From positions 85,373-149,372 of the forward strand of contig ONMR01000002.1 of NCBI GenBank assembly GCA_900318995.1: a stretch of DNA of 64,000 nt. The letters are read 5' to 3'. Below the pieces are notes generated by a model that saw only the letters and a list, made by a program, of their open reading frames with translations, was not told the origin of the DNA and did not search any database. Of the stretch, positions 51,360 through 61,541 are shown one piece after another. The position numbers and the translations under genes are program-made. Origin of the DNA: an uncultured Prevotellaceae bacterium (GTDB lineage Bacteria > Bacteroidota > Bacteroidia > Bacteroidales > Bacteroidaceae). Positions within the stretch are counted from its first letter, which is position 1; each line of letters starts with the position of its first letter.

Positions 51360-54300
51360 TTACTTAATCACAGCCCTCTTCTGTCCGTCAATGATAAAGA
51401 TACCATTTTCAAGTTCCGATGAACCAGACTGAGTTTCAACCTTGCGTCCCTGCAGGTCATATACAGTTCCGGTCTCACCGTTGGCATCAACACCATCAAT
51501 ACCTGTTGGGGTACCCAGTTTGATTACCATCGGATTCTTGGGAGTTCCATAAACAGCATCGGTCTCATAAGTGAGAGTCTCGGCTGTCTGATAGATATCA
51601 TCACACCAAGCCACCTTGAAGGTAAGCGTTGCAGCAGCATCACCGGGAATGGTGAGATATGCTACGCCCTTATCATTGGTAACGGCAACCGCACGACATT
51701 CGTCATCGGCAAAGATAGCTATTTCGGCATTAGTAACGGGTACATTGTCCTTGACAATCTTAGCCGACATAATGGCATTACCTGAGTAATTGCGGAAATC
51801 AACCGGATGGAATGTGAATGAGTCATTTGCATCGGAGTCGGCATCACGGTGAATGGGTGCACGCAACGGAGCATGCGATACAGTTGATCCGGGATAGCTG
51901 AACGGCTTTATTTCGCCAGGATTGATTCCTGCAAAAATCATATAACCTACACCGGGCTCCATCATCACGAGTGAACCTGTCCACTCATACTGATCATAGT
52001 AAGCCACACCGGTCTGACCCTTAAGGATATCGCCGTCTTCAGGTGACATATCGGCAAGAGCATCGGCAACACTTGCCACCTGGCGACCATAGTAACCGAC
52101 CCAGTTCCAACCGCCTCTCAGATTGATAGGACTCTCAGCGGGAACAACAGGCTGGCCTACAAGACGCAACGTACGGTCATTCTTCAACTTGACAGTGTAC
52201 ATCTGGTCATTGGTAAGTTTTCCGGTAAGATTACCGTCCCAATTGCCGTCCTCATTCATAAGCCAACCCTGCTGGCTCTTTATGATCTCAACATCATCTG
52301 CAATCTTTGAAAGCAGTGACTTGGGACTCATATCATCGGTCTTGACATATAATGACAGCCAGTTCCAACCCTTCTTGAGTTCGGTAGACTGCTCTATCTT
52401 GTCAAGAGCCGTAAGTACTACCGGATCTGCATAAGAACCCTCAAGTGTAAGAGACTCAAAGCTGATCTCAAAGTCGGGCAGAACCTCAGGATAGAGTGTG
52501 CCGGTTGAAGCATCATATGCACGGAATGTCACAAGGGTATCTTCGTCAATTTCATCACCGAAGATATCAATAGTCACATAATAGTTGTCATAACGTGAAC
52601 TGTAAACAGGATGAGCCAAACCGCGGCATTCCTCACCTACGAATGCAGCCACAATATCATCAGGATCATCCATAGGTATGCCCTGTACCATAACACGGCC
52701 AATAACGTTCATTGAGTTCTCAAAGTCATTGACATTTACGTTCCAGGTAGGCACCTGACCCGTAACGGTCACATTCAGTGTTAGCGGGGTCTCAATACCG
52801 TTATTGCTCTTAAGGTAGACAGTCTCCTGATACTTGCCGATAGGAGTAGCTGGGCTTACGGTGAAGGTAACCTTTGACTGAGCCAGCGGGTTGGTGGTAC
52901 CGTACTCGCTGCTTGCGGTGAGCCATGAAGGCAGACCGCTCAAGGTCCACATCTGCTGTGTTCCGCTCTTGTTTACGATAGTAGCCGTCACGCTGCTCTC
53001 ATCCTTAACCTGCTGCTTGACACCAAGCTCATCCTCATCCCAAGCAAGCTCCTTGCGGTTAACGAATGCGCTCCAGACTGCAGGAACAGAGTAGTTTCCG
53101 TTCTCATCACGAACATCACGAACCGTAAAGTTCAGTGTGCATCCCTCAATGATGGCGGGATCCTCATCAATGTTGATGACCACCTTCTCATTGCTGGCCA
53201 CGAAGGTGAAGCTTACGTTGGTCTCAGTAGGCTTCTGGCGCATTGCAGGTGCCTCATCAGAATAATTGATTGAAGCGGAATCAGCAAAGAGATCCAAAAC
53301 CTGTGCGCTCAAGCTGCTGCTCAGGTCAGCGGCATTACCTACTGATACCACCTGATTACCCTCGTCAAGAGTCTGTTTCTCAAACGGATAGTAAGCCACA
53401 AGACCATCCTCTCTGCCTGTCAGGCGTACCTTTCGGTTCTTGATAAGCATTTCACCGTTCATGGTAGCATTCCAGATACGTACCTCATCAATCTGTCCTA
53501 TAAAGCATCGGTTATATGAGTATGCTCCAGACTCTAAGGTTCTGTGGGCACCCAGAATCAGATTGTTGGTATTAATTGACCCAACATTTTCAGAACTGGT
53601 TGTAAGGCGACGTACACCGTCAACATAGACAGCTGTTGCACCCTGACGCAGCACATTCACTGCAATATGATGCCAAGCATTGTCTGTCAGGTTTGCGGCA
53701 TTGGTAACCATAGTCTGAGGAGCATCATTATAGACACTCTTGCCTATGAATTGCAGTTTGCCGTCAGCAGTAACCATCAGACCTATCTCACCCATCTGCA
53801 TGAGCTGCTGGTCAACACTTTGCTTAGCGCCGCGCATCCAGAACTCTACTGCATAATCATCATCAATACATACAGGGAGTTGTGATGCATCAATGCTCAG
53901 ATAGTGCTGACCATCCAATACAATACTCTTGTTTGCGTTATTGAGATACCAAGTAGCATTGATCATAGTCATGTGACGATTACGTGAATAGTCACGAATG
54001 CTAGTTCCTTCACCCTCGTCCATCTTCCAGTAACCAATAAGGTGACGTGTTGATGGATTCTTGGTTATGCTACGGTTAAGCAGAGCAGTAGTCATATCAT
54101 GAGCCTCATCCCAAAGCAGCAGTTCATGAATTGAACCAGTCAGGTTCTTACCCACTGCAAGAGGACCGTTTCCATTATACTTGACAACAGCTACATCATC
54201 AAACAGTTTGATCTCATATGCATCATATGCAACATTTGCATTCAGAATACCACCGTTTGCGGTGTTCTTGTAGCTTAAGGTAAGGAATGACCATTTACCT

Positions 54301-57300
54301 ACGGGAACACTATTGGCCGATGTATATGTCTGTCCTGCAATAGTAACTGTCAGTTTATTGTCAGCAGTAATACCTGCAGCAAATCTGGCTGTACCGCTAC
54401 CATGACTTAGCAATGTACCGGCACCGGCAGAAAGGTTAACCCATGTATCAAATGAGAAATCCTTACCGGCCAAGTTGATATTGGCCTCCGTTGAGGCTGT
54501 TGCAACAGCAGTATTCTGCATACTCATAGCGGTCCAATGAGCTACCGGTGCGCCATTCAGGACACCAGTCACCTTGAAATTGGCGGTCTTAGTCAGTTCA
54601 CCCTTCAGGATAATCTCATTGAAAGTTACGCTCAGGTCATCACCTATGTTAAGGATACCGTTTGAAGGCTCAGGCTGTCCAAGCGGAGTAGGACGTTGCA
54701 TATCCTTACTCATAGTCAATTCTTCACTGTATCTGTAAACCTCACCGGTACCATATGTGCTGGCTGATACCACACGGAATGTGTACTCTCCGTCAGAGTA
54801 TGATGACATAGGCAGTTTGTAACTTACTGTAGCTCCGGTAGAGGGAAGCATCAGATTGTTTTCAGTCTTATTGCCAGAATCCAGGACATACTCCATAATC
54901 TGAGTCCAATCTGTTGCACCCTGTCTCTTAAACTGCAGACGGAATGCCTTCAGATTATTATAGTTACGGTCAAAATCCTTGAATGTCAGAGTAAGGTCAG
55001 TACCTGTCTGAGTATTCATTATTGAATTTGATAGAGCCAATGATACGGGTGATGATGACGGTGTGAATCTTGCTGTGATAAACACTGTATCAGCAATATC
55101 CTCAGGCTGTGACTCAGATGCGAATACAATACCGATACCCTTTTCAAAAAGTTCATTATCTGGCCTATCGTTTCCAAAATAGTCAAGCACGTCCTGTTTC
55201 GTCTGACGCAACTGGAGTGACTTGGAAACTGTCTGACCGCCGGGAACGTTAATGAGACGTCCCTCAGTCAGCACCTGACCGTCAACGCTGATCTGTGCAC
55301 CATCAGGGTTGGTGCCGTCAAGTACAAATAGTTTATAGGTTACATCCTTGTTCACTTCGCTGGCATTACCTAATCGCAATGTGTAGTTGGCTGCAGAACC
55401 TGTAGGAACATCACTCATAATTGGTACATCCACATCAATTTGGGGTACCTCAATCTGCATGGTAGCATCCATGATGGTGGTGCCAGGTTGGTAATACTTG
55501 GTCACTACCTTTCCTTCATAAGGTGCGCTGGTCTGACCGCCACGTGTACGGAATATGGGACCATATTTTCCATATTTATATACATCAACGGAAAGAGCAT
55601 CGTCAATACCTGATTCTGCTAATGTATAATTGAAAGACACCACCTTAGTATCAGAAGAATCACGTTCATGCTTATAACCGGCAGAAACATTAGTGCCGAT
55701 ATCAACTACAACACCGCACTTGTTCAATGTAAAACCGGTTTTAAGATTAAAATGAATTCCGGCTTCTCCATGAACCATAATTTTGTAACCCTCAGCTGAT
55801 TCTTTATTATAGCTGTTAGTAACTCTTGTACCAGCGTCGAATGAGATGTTCTGATATTCCTTCACCTTACTTTTATCATTGCGATACTCAAATGCCTCGA
55901 CTTTTTCCTGCTCATTTATAGCCAGATAGTTTATCCAGTTGGTTATCTGACTATTGCACCACATCACCTGGTCAGTATAGTTCTCATCTTTATTAATAGG
56001 AACTACCATCTTATATGATGGTCCTTCAGGACTGAAGGTTGCTGTAGCCAAGTCTCCCCATACAATCGAGTCGTTATTGTCTGATCCAAATCTTGGGTCA
56101 TCTTTTTCAAGTAAAGTAATATAGACAGGGTCATTCTCATCATTCACAAAAGCATCATATTTAGCCTGGGTAAGAGTTCTCAAATAAGAGTTACGTAATT
56201 TAATCAGACCAGGAATGAGTTCATTCTCAATGTAGTTCTGCGTATAATTGAACGCAGTTCCAAATGACAGACCTGTTGTGACAACGTTCTTCAAATTCAG
56301 TTGCAACTCATCACTATTTGCATTAATGCGTTCAAAGCCAATATTACGCGCTTCTCCAACAATGACGTTAGTAGCCTGTCCGATGAAGACATCACCTTGT
56401 GCTCCGACAAAATCGCTTTCATCACTCGTAGAGATAGTCTTGGTAGTCTCAATGGTGCGGCTGAAAGTGTCACCACCCTCAAATTCTTCCTTTGCAATGA
56501 GACCCAGTTCCAGATCTGCTGTCGACTCCACTTCCTCAATTTTCATAAACCCAATACCACCTGAACCCGCAGTGACCTTTTGCCCAATCTTGGTTGTTGT
56601 ATTTATAAGACCTTCAAAACTCTGTGCAGCCATCTTAGCCTGTGTCATGGAAGTGATTGTACCAGAAGTCCATTCTGCTGAGGAACCTGACCCAGGAGGA
56701 TCACGAAGAATCATGTCTATCACATCGGGACCGGAAGTGACAAAGTTATTACCCGTAGGCAGTGAGCCTAAGATGACACCCTCCATACCATTGCCACTCC
56801 ACGGATATGTGCGATCGCCAATATCGTAGGTCATAGAAATAGTACGAGAATAAGGACTGGTAATATTGGGCAGACCGGCTATCCAGCTGTAGGTTGCCTT
56901 ACCCTCTTCATTTAATTGCAACTGATTGCTTTTCAGATCTACTATCTGTCCTTCTTTTACAACTATTCCTTCATCAGTTGTTCCACCTTCAGAACAAACA
57001 GCTTGTTCATTTGACAGTTCATTGTTAATTGTCACAATAACGCCAGACAGAGGAACATGGTCTTTGACAACCGTTGCCGCATCTCTGTTTTCATACTCTT
57101 CATAAGCCTCAATATCGAACGAATAACGGTCATTCATCACAAATAAGGCAGCTCCTTCAGTTCCACCATATTTGTAAACAGGCTTGCCGTTTACTATAGA
57201 ATATATATCATTGATAATTACCTCGCCGTTATCATCTTTGAATCTATAGTTCCTAATTCCAAAAGCGCCATCATTGATCTCTGTGATTGCATCTTCATGA

Positions 57301-60300
57301 CCTTGTTGGGTCACAATGAATGTAGGAATGTTATGATATGCATGCTTTAGAACTGTATTATATGCGTAGAGTATGTCTGTACCATCATCGTTGTGTAAAG
57401 TGTCATTGTATTCTGCTAACGGATTAGACAAATCAATGGTTACAGGATCACCAACAGACTCCTGGCTTTTTACAATCTTCATACTCACAATGGAATACTC
57501 CAGAGGAGGCAACATGGCAGAAAACTCGCCCGTTATGGAATCTGTGCGGATAAATAATTTGCGACAGTCATCAGCTCCTGCGCCACGCCATGCATTGCTG
57601 GCAATACGATTGGTAGCCGAGGCGATGGGCACTGTATTAGCATTGGTTTCGTAACTATAAGTGGTTTCCGTTACTTCCTTCACCACGTTCATTCGCGGAA
57701 CAGTGTTCAATGGAGTGAGCACCAGCTCGGTCACACCGATATTATTTTTGCTGAAACCAAAACCAACGGCCTTTTCACCTTCAATGTCACCACCTACTAC
57801 ACGTCCGGTAAAGTTAACAAGAGTCTCGTCAATAAATTCAAGATTTTTTATCTCACGATCAAAAGTATGTTTGGTTCCCACATCATTTGGATCAGCAGGA
57901 TATCGTCCTGAATTGGTAAATACATGACCATTTTTCTTCACCGTGATAAAGTGGTCGCCTATAGGCACGCTGATTGTAAACTCACCTTGATCGTTTGACT
58001 GAATCATCTCACCGTCCTTTGAGCAAATAACTCCGTCCACATAGAAAGTAGCTCCTTCAAGCGAATAGTCAGTGCCGGCATAAAATACCGTACCACTGAC
58101 GGGGAATGAAGATACGTCTTTAAAATCAACAGCACTGTGATTAAGTGTTGACATGCTGATATAACGTGATTGCTTTGCGGGCGAGAACTCATGGATACCT
58201 AAAGTAGGAATTACGCTATAGCTTGTACCTTCACCAGAGAATGGAACACCGCGAATCTCATAGTAGCCGTTCACATCTGTGTATGACATCAGACTCAGCT
58301 GATTCTCAGAGGGCAGAACGGTTGCGCTGCTGCTTGCCGGTACCTTTGTAGTACCATGACGGCCATTGCTTACTCCGTTTTTCTTGGAGAAGTCATATGC
58401 AACTCTCTGTTCTTTTATGCCTTCATCCAAAGGATAGTAAATAGCCAAACCATCCTCATTTCCTGCCAAAGGATGATTGTAGTTGCGTAAGATCTCCAAT
58501 TCCGTAAGAGCTTTAGTCCAGAATCGGAATTCATCAATGTAACCGTCATACCAATTATTGGAAAGGAATGTTTGGGTATTACCGATAATCAGGTTTTCAG
58601 CAGAAGCATTACCCCATATTGAGGAGGAAGTAGTTGTTGCCACTTCTTCTGATTCGGTTGCATCACTCTGTGCAATATAAGCTGTCAACTGTTTGGAACT
58701 ACTGCCATAAACTATTGAAAGTTGGTTCCATTCATTAGCCAAAACTGCTAATGATGAAGTTATCTGTGCACCAGCTATACTGCCAGCAAGATTGTAGGTA
58801 TTATCACTTGCATTATACTTAAGTTTTATGTCAAGCACATCTTCAACATACAGCAGTTGGTAATCGTCGCCATTTTCAGACATAACCTGATTGTTTGGTT
58901 TGATATACATCTGCACAGAAAAATCATTTTCGAATAATGATTTCAGCGCATCGCTTTTTGCACCGTAGCTGATACCGGAACCGTAACCGCCTAATTTCAA
59001 TGAGTGCATACCACTGACCATAGTGCCGTCGGCACTCTGTTGCTTGATCATTACCTTGGCACCTTCAACAGCTGTGCCGGTACCATAGGTAATATTACCG
59101 CTTATGATTCCTGAAGATACACTGAATCCGTCAGTAATTCTGGAATCATCAACCAACTGTGTAACAACACCGGTGTTATTATCCTTCTCTTCACTCCATA
59201 TTATTATCTTATACTCATTGAAACTGCCTGGCAAAGCCGTCTCGTCATCATAGCTGTAACTGGTAACTGTTCCTGAAGTAGCATAAATATCAGCCCAATC
59301 CCTCTCTTCTCTGCTACCCAAAGGACGACGCTGAATGATAAAGTTTGTAGCATTTGTTCCAGCCTGCTTTACGGTCCATTGCAGTTTTACCATGCTGCTA
59401 TAGTTGCCACGCGTAGCTGAGAATGACTTAATCTTAGAACCGCCTAAACGAGCCGATGCAATAGGACTATAAACTACCATATCCATAACATTGGCTTTTA
59501 TACGGTAGTAATAGGTAGTATTGGCATTCTGATTGCTATGGTCGTTATACTGTCCTTCAACAGTTGTTTTATCTTTGATGGTCTTGTCGAAGCCGTCAAT
59601 GTCCGTCCAAGTACCATCTTGAGTCGATGTGCTATAGTTTGTGCTTCGCTGTAAAATGAGAGAATACGGTTTAGTGCCTGAAGCATCTTCTATGGCATTA
59701 TGAGACCAACTCAGGTCTATTCCGGCATTATCTCCATCACTTACAGCAGCTTCAAGATTAGTAAAACTCCAACTAGGAACTATCTTGGCCTTCAGTGCGG
59801 ACCAAAGCGACAGATTCTGTTCACTGGGATCTGGCATGTCTTTGGGGGCAAATAAGACACGAATATTGTTGACGTAATTCTCATCGCCAACAGAATAACC
59901 ATCCAACTCTATTTCTCCATACTTAGTGGAATAATCATTGACTCTGACGGATGCGCCTGTATTTGTATTCTTGATTATCCATGATCCTTCCTTACTGCGA
60001 GGGTAGCTTGTACCTTCAGCATCCGTACAATTCTCTTGTGCTTCCCACTTTACCTTAATCTTCTTACTCCACTGGTCTGTAACCTCATAAGAGAGATTCT
60101 TTGGATAAGAAAAACCAGGCACGTATACGGAATGCCATCCATATACTATCATATCATTCATAGTGAATGTATTAGTAGTAGAATATGACTTTGTATAAGA
60201 GACAGTACAACTGTATTGTACAGGTATATTGCATCCCTTGGAGTAATCAAAACCATAAGGGGTTGCCGTAGGACTCTCGCTCTGACTGAATGACGTTTTT

Positions 60301-61091
60301 CCCTTGTCATACTGCTTTTTGGCACTTGTATTAAAATCAGTAGTATATCCCGATGGAGCCGTGGCTTTTTTGGTGTATATACCCACAGTTGTTGGTCCGT
60401 ATGAACTGGGCAACGAACCACTCAAAGTAACCGTGTTATAATTGGTCATCTTTGCAGTAGGCTTAGGCCAGATGGCGGACAAAGCAGTAAATGCATTAGT
60501 TGTCACAGACTTGGACTGATTCGTACCAGCTGATCCTTTCACTGCCCATTCACCGCCAATTCTTATAGTATGTGTCTTACCTACTTCCCAATATTTGAGA
60601 AAGACATACATAGATACGCGGTAGTGCCCGGCGTTTTCTGAATCTTTGTAAGGATTCCAGAATTTGATAGTATAGGTGTTTTCGGAACGCTCTTTTGTAT
60701 AGGTATGTTCACCGTCCCACTGGTTGTCCTGAGAGTTAACAACCCACCAACCTTCTTTTTTTGTTTCATCTTCGGCTGTTTGCTGGTGTGTATTCCAACA
60801 CAATTCTCCTCCAGGCGAGCAAATATAATAACCGTCCACATATACTGCAGGACCTTCCTGATCGCCCTCATACGGATCTTTGGTAAAGTAACTGTCGGTA
60901 CCATGGGCATCAAAATAGAGAACATCCACAACGATGTAAGGTTCTGAAATTGAAGGATGATGAGTAATCTTCATCGTCGCATCTTTGAATTGGATTTCGG
61001 CTTGTAGTACGCTGCTACCTGTCAGCAGGCACACAACCAGCACCAGCAGCTCTCGCCACCAATGCGTCAGTCTGATTCGTTTTAGGTTCAT
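51360..61091 (-). CDS. Giant secreted protein with FN3-like, LamG and Ig-like domains
   Basis: A 3,243-aa protein with a signal peptide (residues 1-31, ending SSVLQA). Layout by eye: fibronectin III-like repeats around residues 330-640; a carboxypeptidase-regulatory-like unit with an embedded LamG (concanavalin-like) domain about 670-870 (SLKLGGYGSGISYG, WNQLSIVYGSSSKQ); another regulatory-like domain about 995-1,050; a long central region I do not recognise (about 1,150-1,900); two LamG domains near 2,200-2,560 (FSFDTWVNLSAGAGTLLSHG, YAVEFWMRG); Ig-like and MTVTARV-type domains near 2,780. GWNWLSLYVK and GGWNWVGYYG repeats precede the tail VYDLQGRKV...GIFIIDGQKRAVIK. It starts 6 bases after a small TM protein gene. 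Probably a surface structural or adhesive protein. Confidence 0.88.
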   Translation of the reverse strand: MNLKRIRLTHWWRELLVLVVCLLTGSSVLQAEIQFKDATMKITHHPSISEPYIVVDVLYFDAHGTDSYFTKDPYEGDQEGPAVYVDGYYICSPGGELCWNTHQQTAEDETKKEGWWVVNSQDNQWDGEHTYTKERSENTYTIKFWNPYKDSENAGHYRVSMYVFLKYWEVGKTHTIRIGGEWAVKGSAGTNQSKSVTTNAFTALSAIWPKPTAKMTNYNTVTLSGSLPSSYGPTTVGIYTKKATAPSGYTTDFNTSAKKQYDKGKTSFSQSESPTATPYGFDYSKGCNIPVQYSCTVSYTKSYSTTNTFTMNDMIVYGWHSVYVPGFSYPKNLSYEVTDQWSKKIKVKWEAQENCTDAEGTSYPRSKEGSWIIKNTNTGASVRVNDYSTKYGEIELDGYSVGDENYVNNIRVLFAPKDMPDPSEQNLSLWSALKAKIVPSWSFTNLEAAVSDGDNAGIDLSWSHNAIEDASGTKPYSLILQRSTNYSTSTQDGTWTDIDGFDKTIKDKTTVEGQYNDHSNQNANTTYYYRIKANVMDMVVYSPIASARLGGSKIKSFSATRGNYSSMVKLQWTVKQAGTNATNFIIQRRPLGSREERDWADIYATSGTVTSYSYDDETALPGSFNEYKIIIWSEEKDNNTGVVTQLVDDSRITDGFSVSSGIISGNITYGTGTAVEGAKVMIKQQSADGTMVSGMHSLKLGGYGSGISYGAKSDALKSLFENDFSVQMYIKPNNQVMSENGDDYQLLYVEDVLDIKLKYNASDNTYNLAGSIAGAQITSSLAVLANEWNQLSIVYGSSSKQLTAYIAQSDATESEEVATTTSSSIWGNASAENLIIGNTQTFLSNNWYDGYIDEFRFWTKALTELEILRNYNHPLAGNEDGLAIYYPLDEGIKEQRVAYDFSKKNGVSNGRHGTTKVPASSSATVLPSENQLSLMSYTDVNGYYEIRGVPFSGEGTSYSVIPTLGIHEFSPAKQSRYISMSTLNHSAVDFKDVSSFPVSGTVFYAGTDYSLEGATFYVDGVICSKDGEMIQSNDQGEFTISVPIGDHFITVKKNGHVFTNSGRYPADPNDVGTKHTFDREIKNLEFIDETLVNFTGRVVGGDIEGEKAVGFGFSKNNIGVTELVLTPLNTVPRMNVVKEVTETTYSYETNANTVPIASATNRIASNAWRGAGADDCRKLFIRTDSITGEFSAMLPPLEYSIVSMKIVKSQESVGDPVTIDLSNPLAEYNDTLHNDDGTDILYAYNTVLKHAYHNIPTFIVTQQGHEDAITEINDGAFGIRNYRFKDDNGEVIINDIYSIVNGKPVYKYGGTEGAALFVMNDRYSFDIEAYEEYENRDAATVVKDHVPLSGVIVTINNELSNEQAVCSEGGTTDEGIVVKEGQIVDLKSNQLQLNEEGKATYSWIAGLPNITSPYSRTISMTYDIGDRTYPWSGNGMEGVILGSLPTGNNFVTSGPDVIDMILRDPPGSGSSAEWTSGTITSMTQAKMAAQSFEGLINTTTKIGQKVTAGSGGIGFMKIEEVESTADLELGLIAKEEFEGGDTFSRTIETTKTISTSDESDFVGAQGDVFIGQATNVIVGEARNIGFERINANSDELQLNLKNVVTTGLSFGTAFNYTQNYIENELIPGLIKLRNSYLRTLTQAKYDAFVNDENDPVYITLLEKDDPRFGSDNNDSIVWGDLATATFSPEGPSYKMVVPINKDENYTDQVMWCNSQITNWINYLAINEQEKVEAFEYRNDKSKVKEYQNISFDAGTRVTNSYNKESAEGYKIMVHGEAGIHFNLKTGFTLNKCGVVVDIGTNVSAGYKHERDSSDTKVVSFNYTLAESGIDDALSVDVYKYGKYGPIFRTRGGQTSAPYEGKVVTKYYQPGTTIMDATMQIEVPQIDVDVPIMSDVPTGSAANYTLRLGNASEVNKDVTYKLFVLDGTNPDGAQISVDGQVLTEGRLINVPGGQTVSKSLQLRQTKQDVLDYFGNDRPDNELFEKGIGIVFASESQPEDIADTVFITARFTPSSSPVSLALSNSIMNTQTGTDLTLTFKDFDRNYNNLKAFRLQFKRQGATDWTQIMEYVLDSGNKTENNLMLPSTGATVSYKLPMSSYSDGEYTFRVVSASTYGTGEVYRYSEELTMSKDMQRPTPLGQPEPSNGILNIGDDLSVTFNEIILKGELTKTANFKVTGVLNGAPVAHWTAMSMQNTAVATASTEANINLAGKDFSFDTWVNLSAGAGTLLSHGSGTARFAAGITADNKLTVTIAGQTYTSANSVPVGKWSFLTLSYKNTANGGILNANVAYDAYEIKLFDDVAVVKYNGNGPLAVGKNLTGSIHELLLWDEAHDMTTALLNRSITKNPSTRHLIGYWKMDEGEGTSIRDYSRNRHMTMINATWYLNNANKSIVLDGQHYLSIDASQLPVCIDDDYAVEFWMRGAKQSVDQQLMQMGEIGLMVTADGKLQFIGKSVYNDAPQTMVTNAANLTDNAWHHIAVNVLRQGATAVYVDGVRRLTTSSENVGSINTNNLILGAHRTLESGAYSYNRCFIGQIDEVRIWNATMNGEMLIKNRKVRLTGREDGLVAYYPFEKQTLDEGNQVVSVGNAADLSSSLSAQVLDLFADSASINYSDEAPAMRQKPTETNVSFTFVASNEKVVINIDEDPAIIEGCTLNFTVRDVRDENGNYSVPAVWSAFVNRKELAWDEDELGVKQQVKDESSVTATIVNKSGTQQMWTLSGLPSWLTASSEYGTTNPLAQSKVTFTVSPATPIGKYQETVYLKSNNGIETPLTLNVTVTGQVPTWNVNVNDFENSMNVIGRVMVQGIPMDDPDDIVAAFVGEECRGLAHPVYSSRYDNYYVTIDIFGDEIDEDTLVTFRAYDASTGTLYPEVLPDFEISFESLTLEGSYADPVVLTALDKIEQSTELKKGWNWLSLYVKTDDMSPKSLLSKIADDVEIIKSQQGWLMNEDGNWDGNLTGKLTNDQMYTVKLKNDRTLRLVGQPVVPAESPINLRGGWNWVGYYGRQVASVADALADMSPEDGDILKGQTGVAYYDQYEWTGSLVMMEPGVGYMIFAGINPGEIKPFSYPGSTVSHAPLRAPIHRDADSDANDSFTFHPVDFRNYSGNAIMSAKIVKDNVPVTNAEIAIFADDECRAVAVTNDKGVAYLTIPGDAAATLTFKVAWCDDIYQTAETLTYETDAVYGTPKNPMVIKLGTPTGIDGVDANGETGTVYDLQGRKVETQSGSSELENGIFIIDGQKRAVIK

Positions 61092-61097
61092 AATTAT

Positions 61098-61295
61098 TTA
61101 AAAGGATTTATTTGTTTTGTTCATTTTACTGTTATTTCCTGAACCGGCCCGATTATCCTCAAATTGGGGAGGGTATGTCATATTGAACTCATCCTGATGC
61201 TCACGCATATATTTGGTAGCCTTGCACAGACACCATATTATGTACAGTACGCAACATACCAGGATACTGGTCAAAATGATTTCAAATGCTATCAT
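61098..61295 (-). CDS. Small single-pass membrane protein heading the giant operon
   Basis: A 65-aa protein with one membrane helix (EIILTSILVCCVLYIIWCLC, residues 5-24), a short basic stretch (KATKYMREHQDEF) and a soluble polar tail. I do not recognise a family. It lies 6 bases before the 3,243-aa gene, behind the only promoter-like and operator-like sequences of that operon, so it is probably real and co-transcribed. It could anchor or escort the giant protein during export. Confidence 0.6.
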   Translation of the reverse strand: MIAFEIILTSILVCCVLYIIWCLCKATKYMREHQDEFNMTYPPQFEDNRAGSGNNSKMNKTNKSF

Positions 61296-61370
61296 ACAAA
61301 CAAAAGAATTGGAAAAGGACTATCCTTCCCCATTACGGAACGGAGAAGGCTGTTGAGTTGAGAGATAAGA

Positions 61371-61404
61371 CAAATATTGCTCATAGTTTTAAAACCAGAG
61401 CAAA
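61371..61404 (-). promoter_or_regulatory. Candidate promoter of the giant-protein operon
   Basis: On the minus strand TTTG (61401-61404), 22 bases, then AATATTTG (61371-61378), one mismatch from TAnnTTTG. It lies downstream of three operator-like repeats and 76 bases before the small TM protein. Confidence 0.45.
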
Positions 61405-61428
61405 GTTCGGAGGCACAGAAAAAAAGCC

Positions 61429-61524
61429 TGTCAAATCGGGTAAAAAAGACGGGATGGTTTTGTCAAAATCGGTAAAAATTTTAACCCGCTTGTAACGTCT
61501 CAGTAAATTTTACTGATTTTGACA
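61429..61524. promoter_or_regulatory. Three-copy 17-bp operator candidate for the AraC-type regulator
   Basis: TGTCAAATCGGGTAAAA (61429-61445) and TGTCAAAATCGGTAAAA (61461-61477) are direct copies 32 bases apart. A third copy, TGTCAAAATCAGTAAAA, lies inverted at 61508-61524. AraC-family proteins bind 17-bp sites in direct or inverted array. These lie between a membrane-anchored AraC regulator and the giant-protein operon, upstream of its candidate promoter, as an activator would require. The remaining bases of 61296-61541 show no gene. Confidence 0.6.
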
Positions 61525-61541
61525 GTATGGAAATTGCATCG

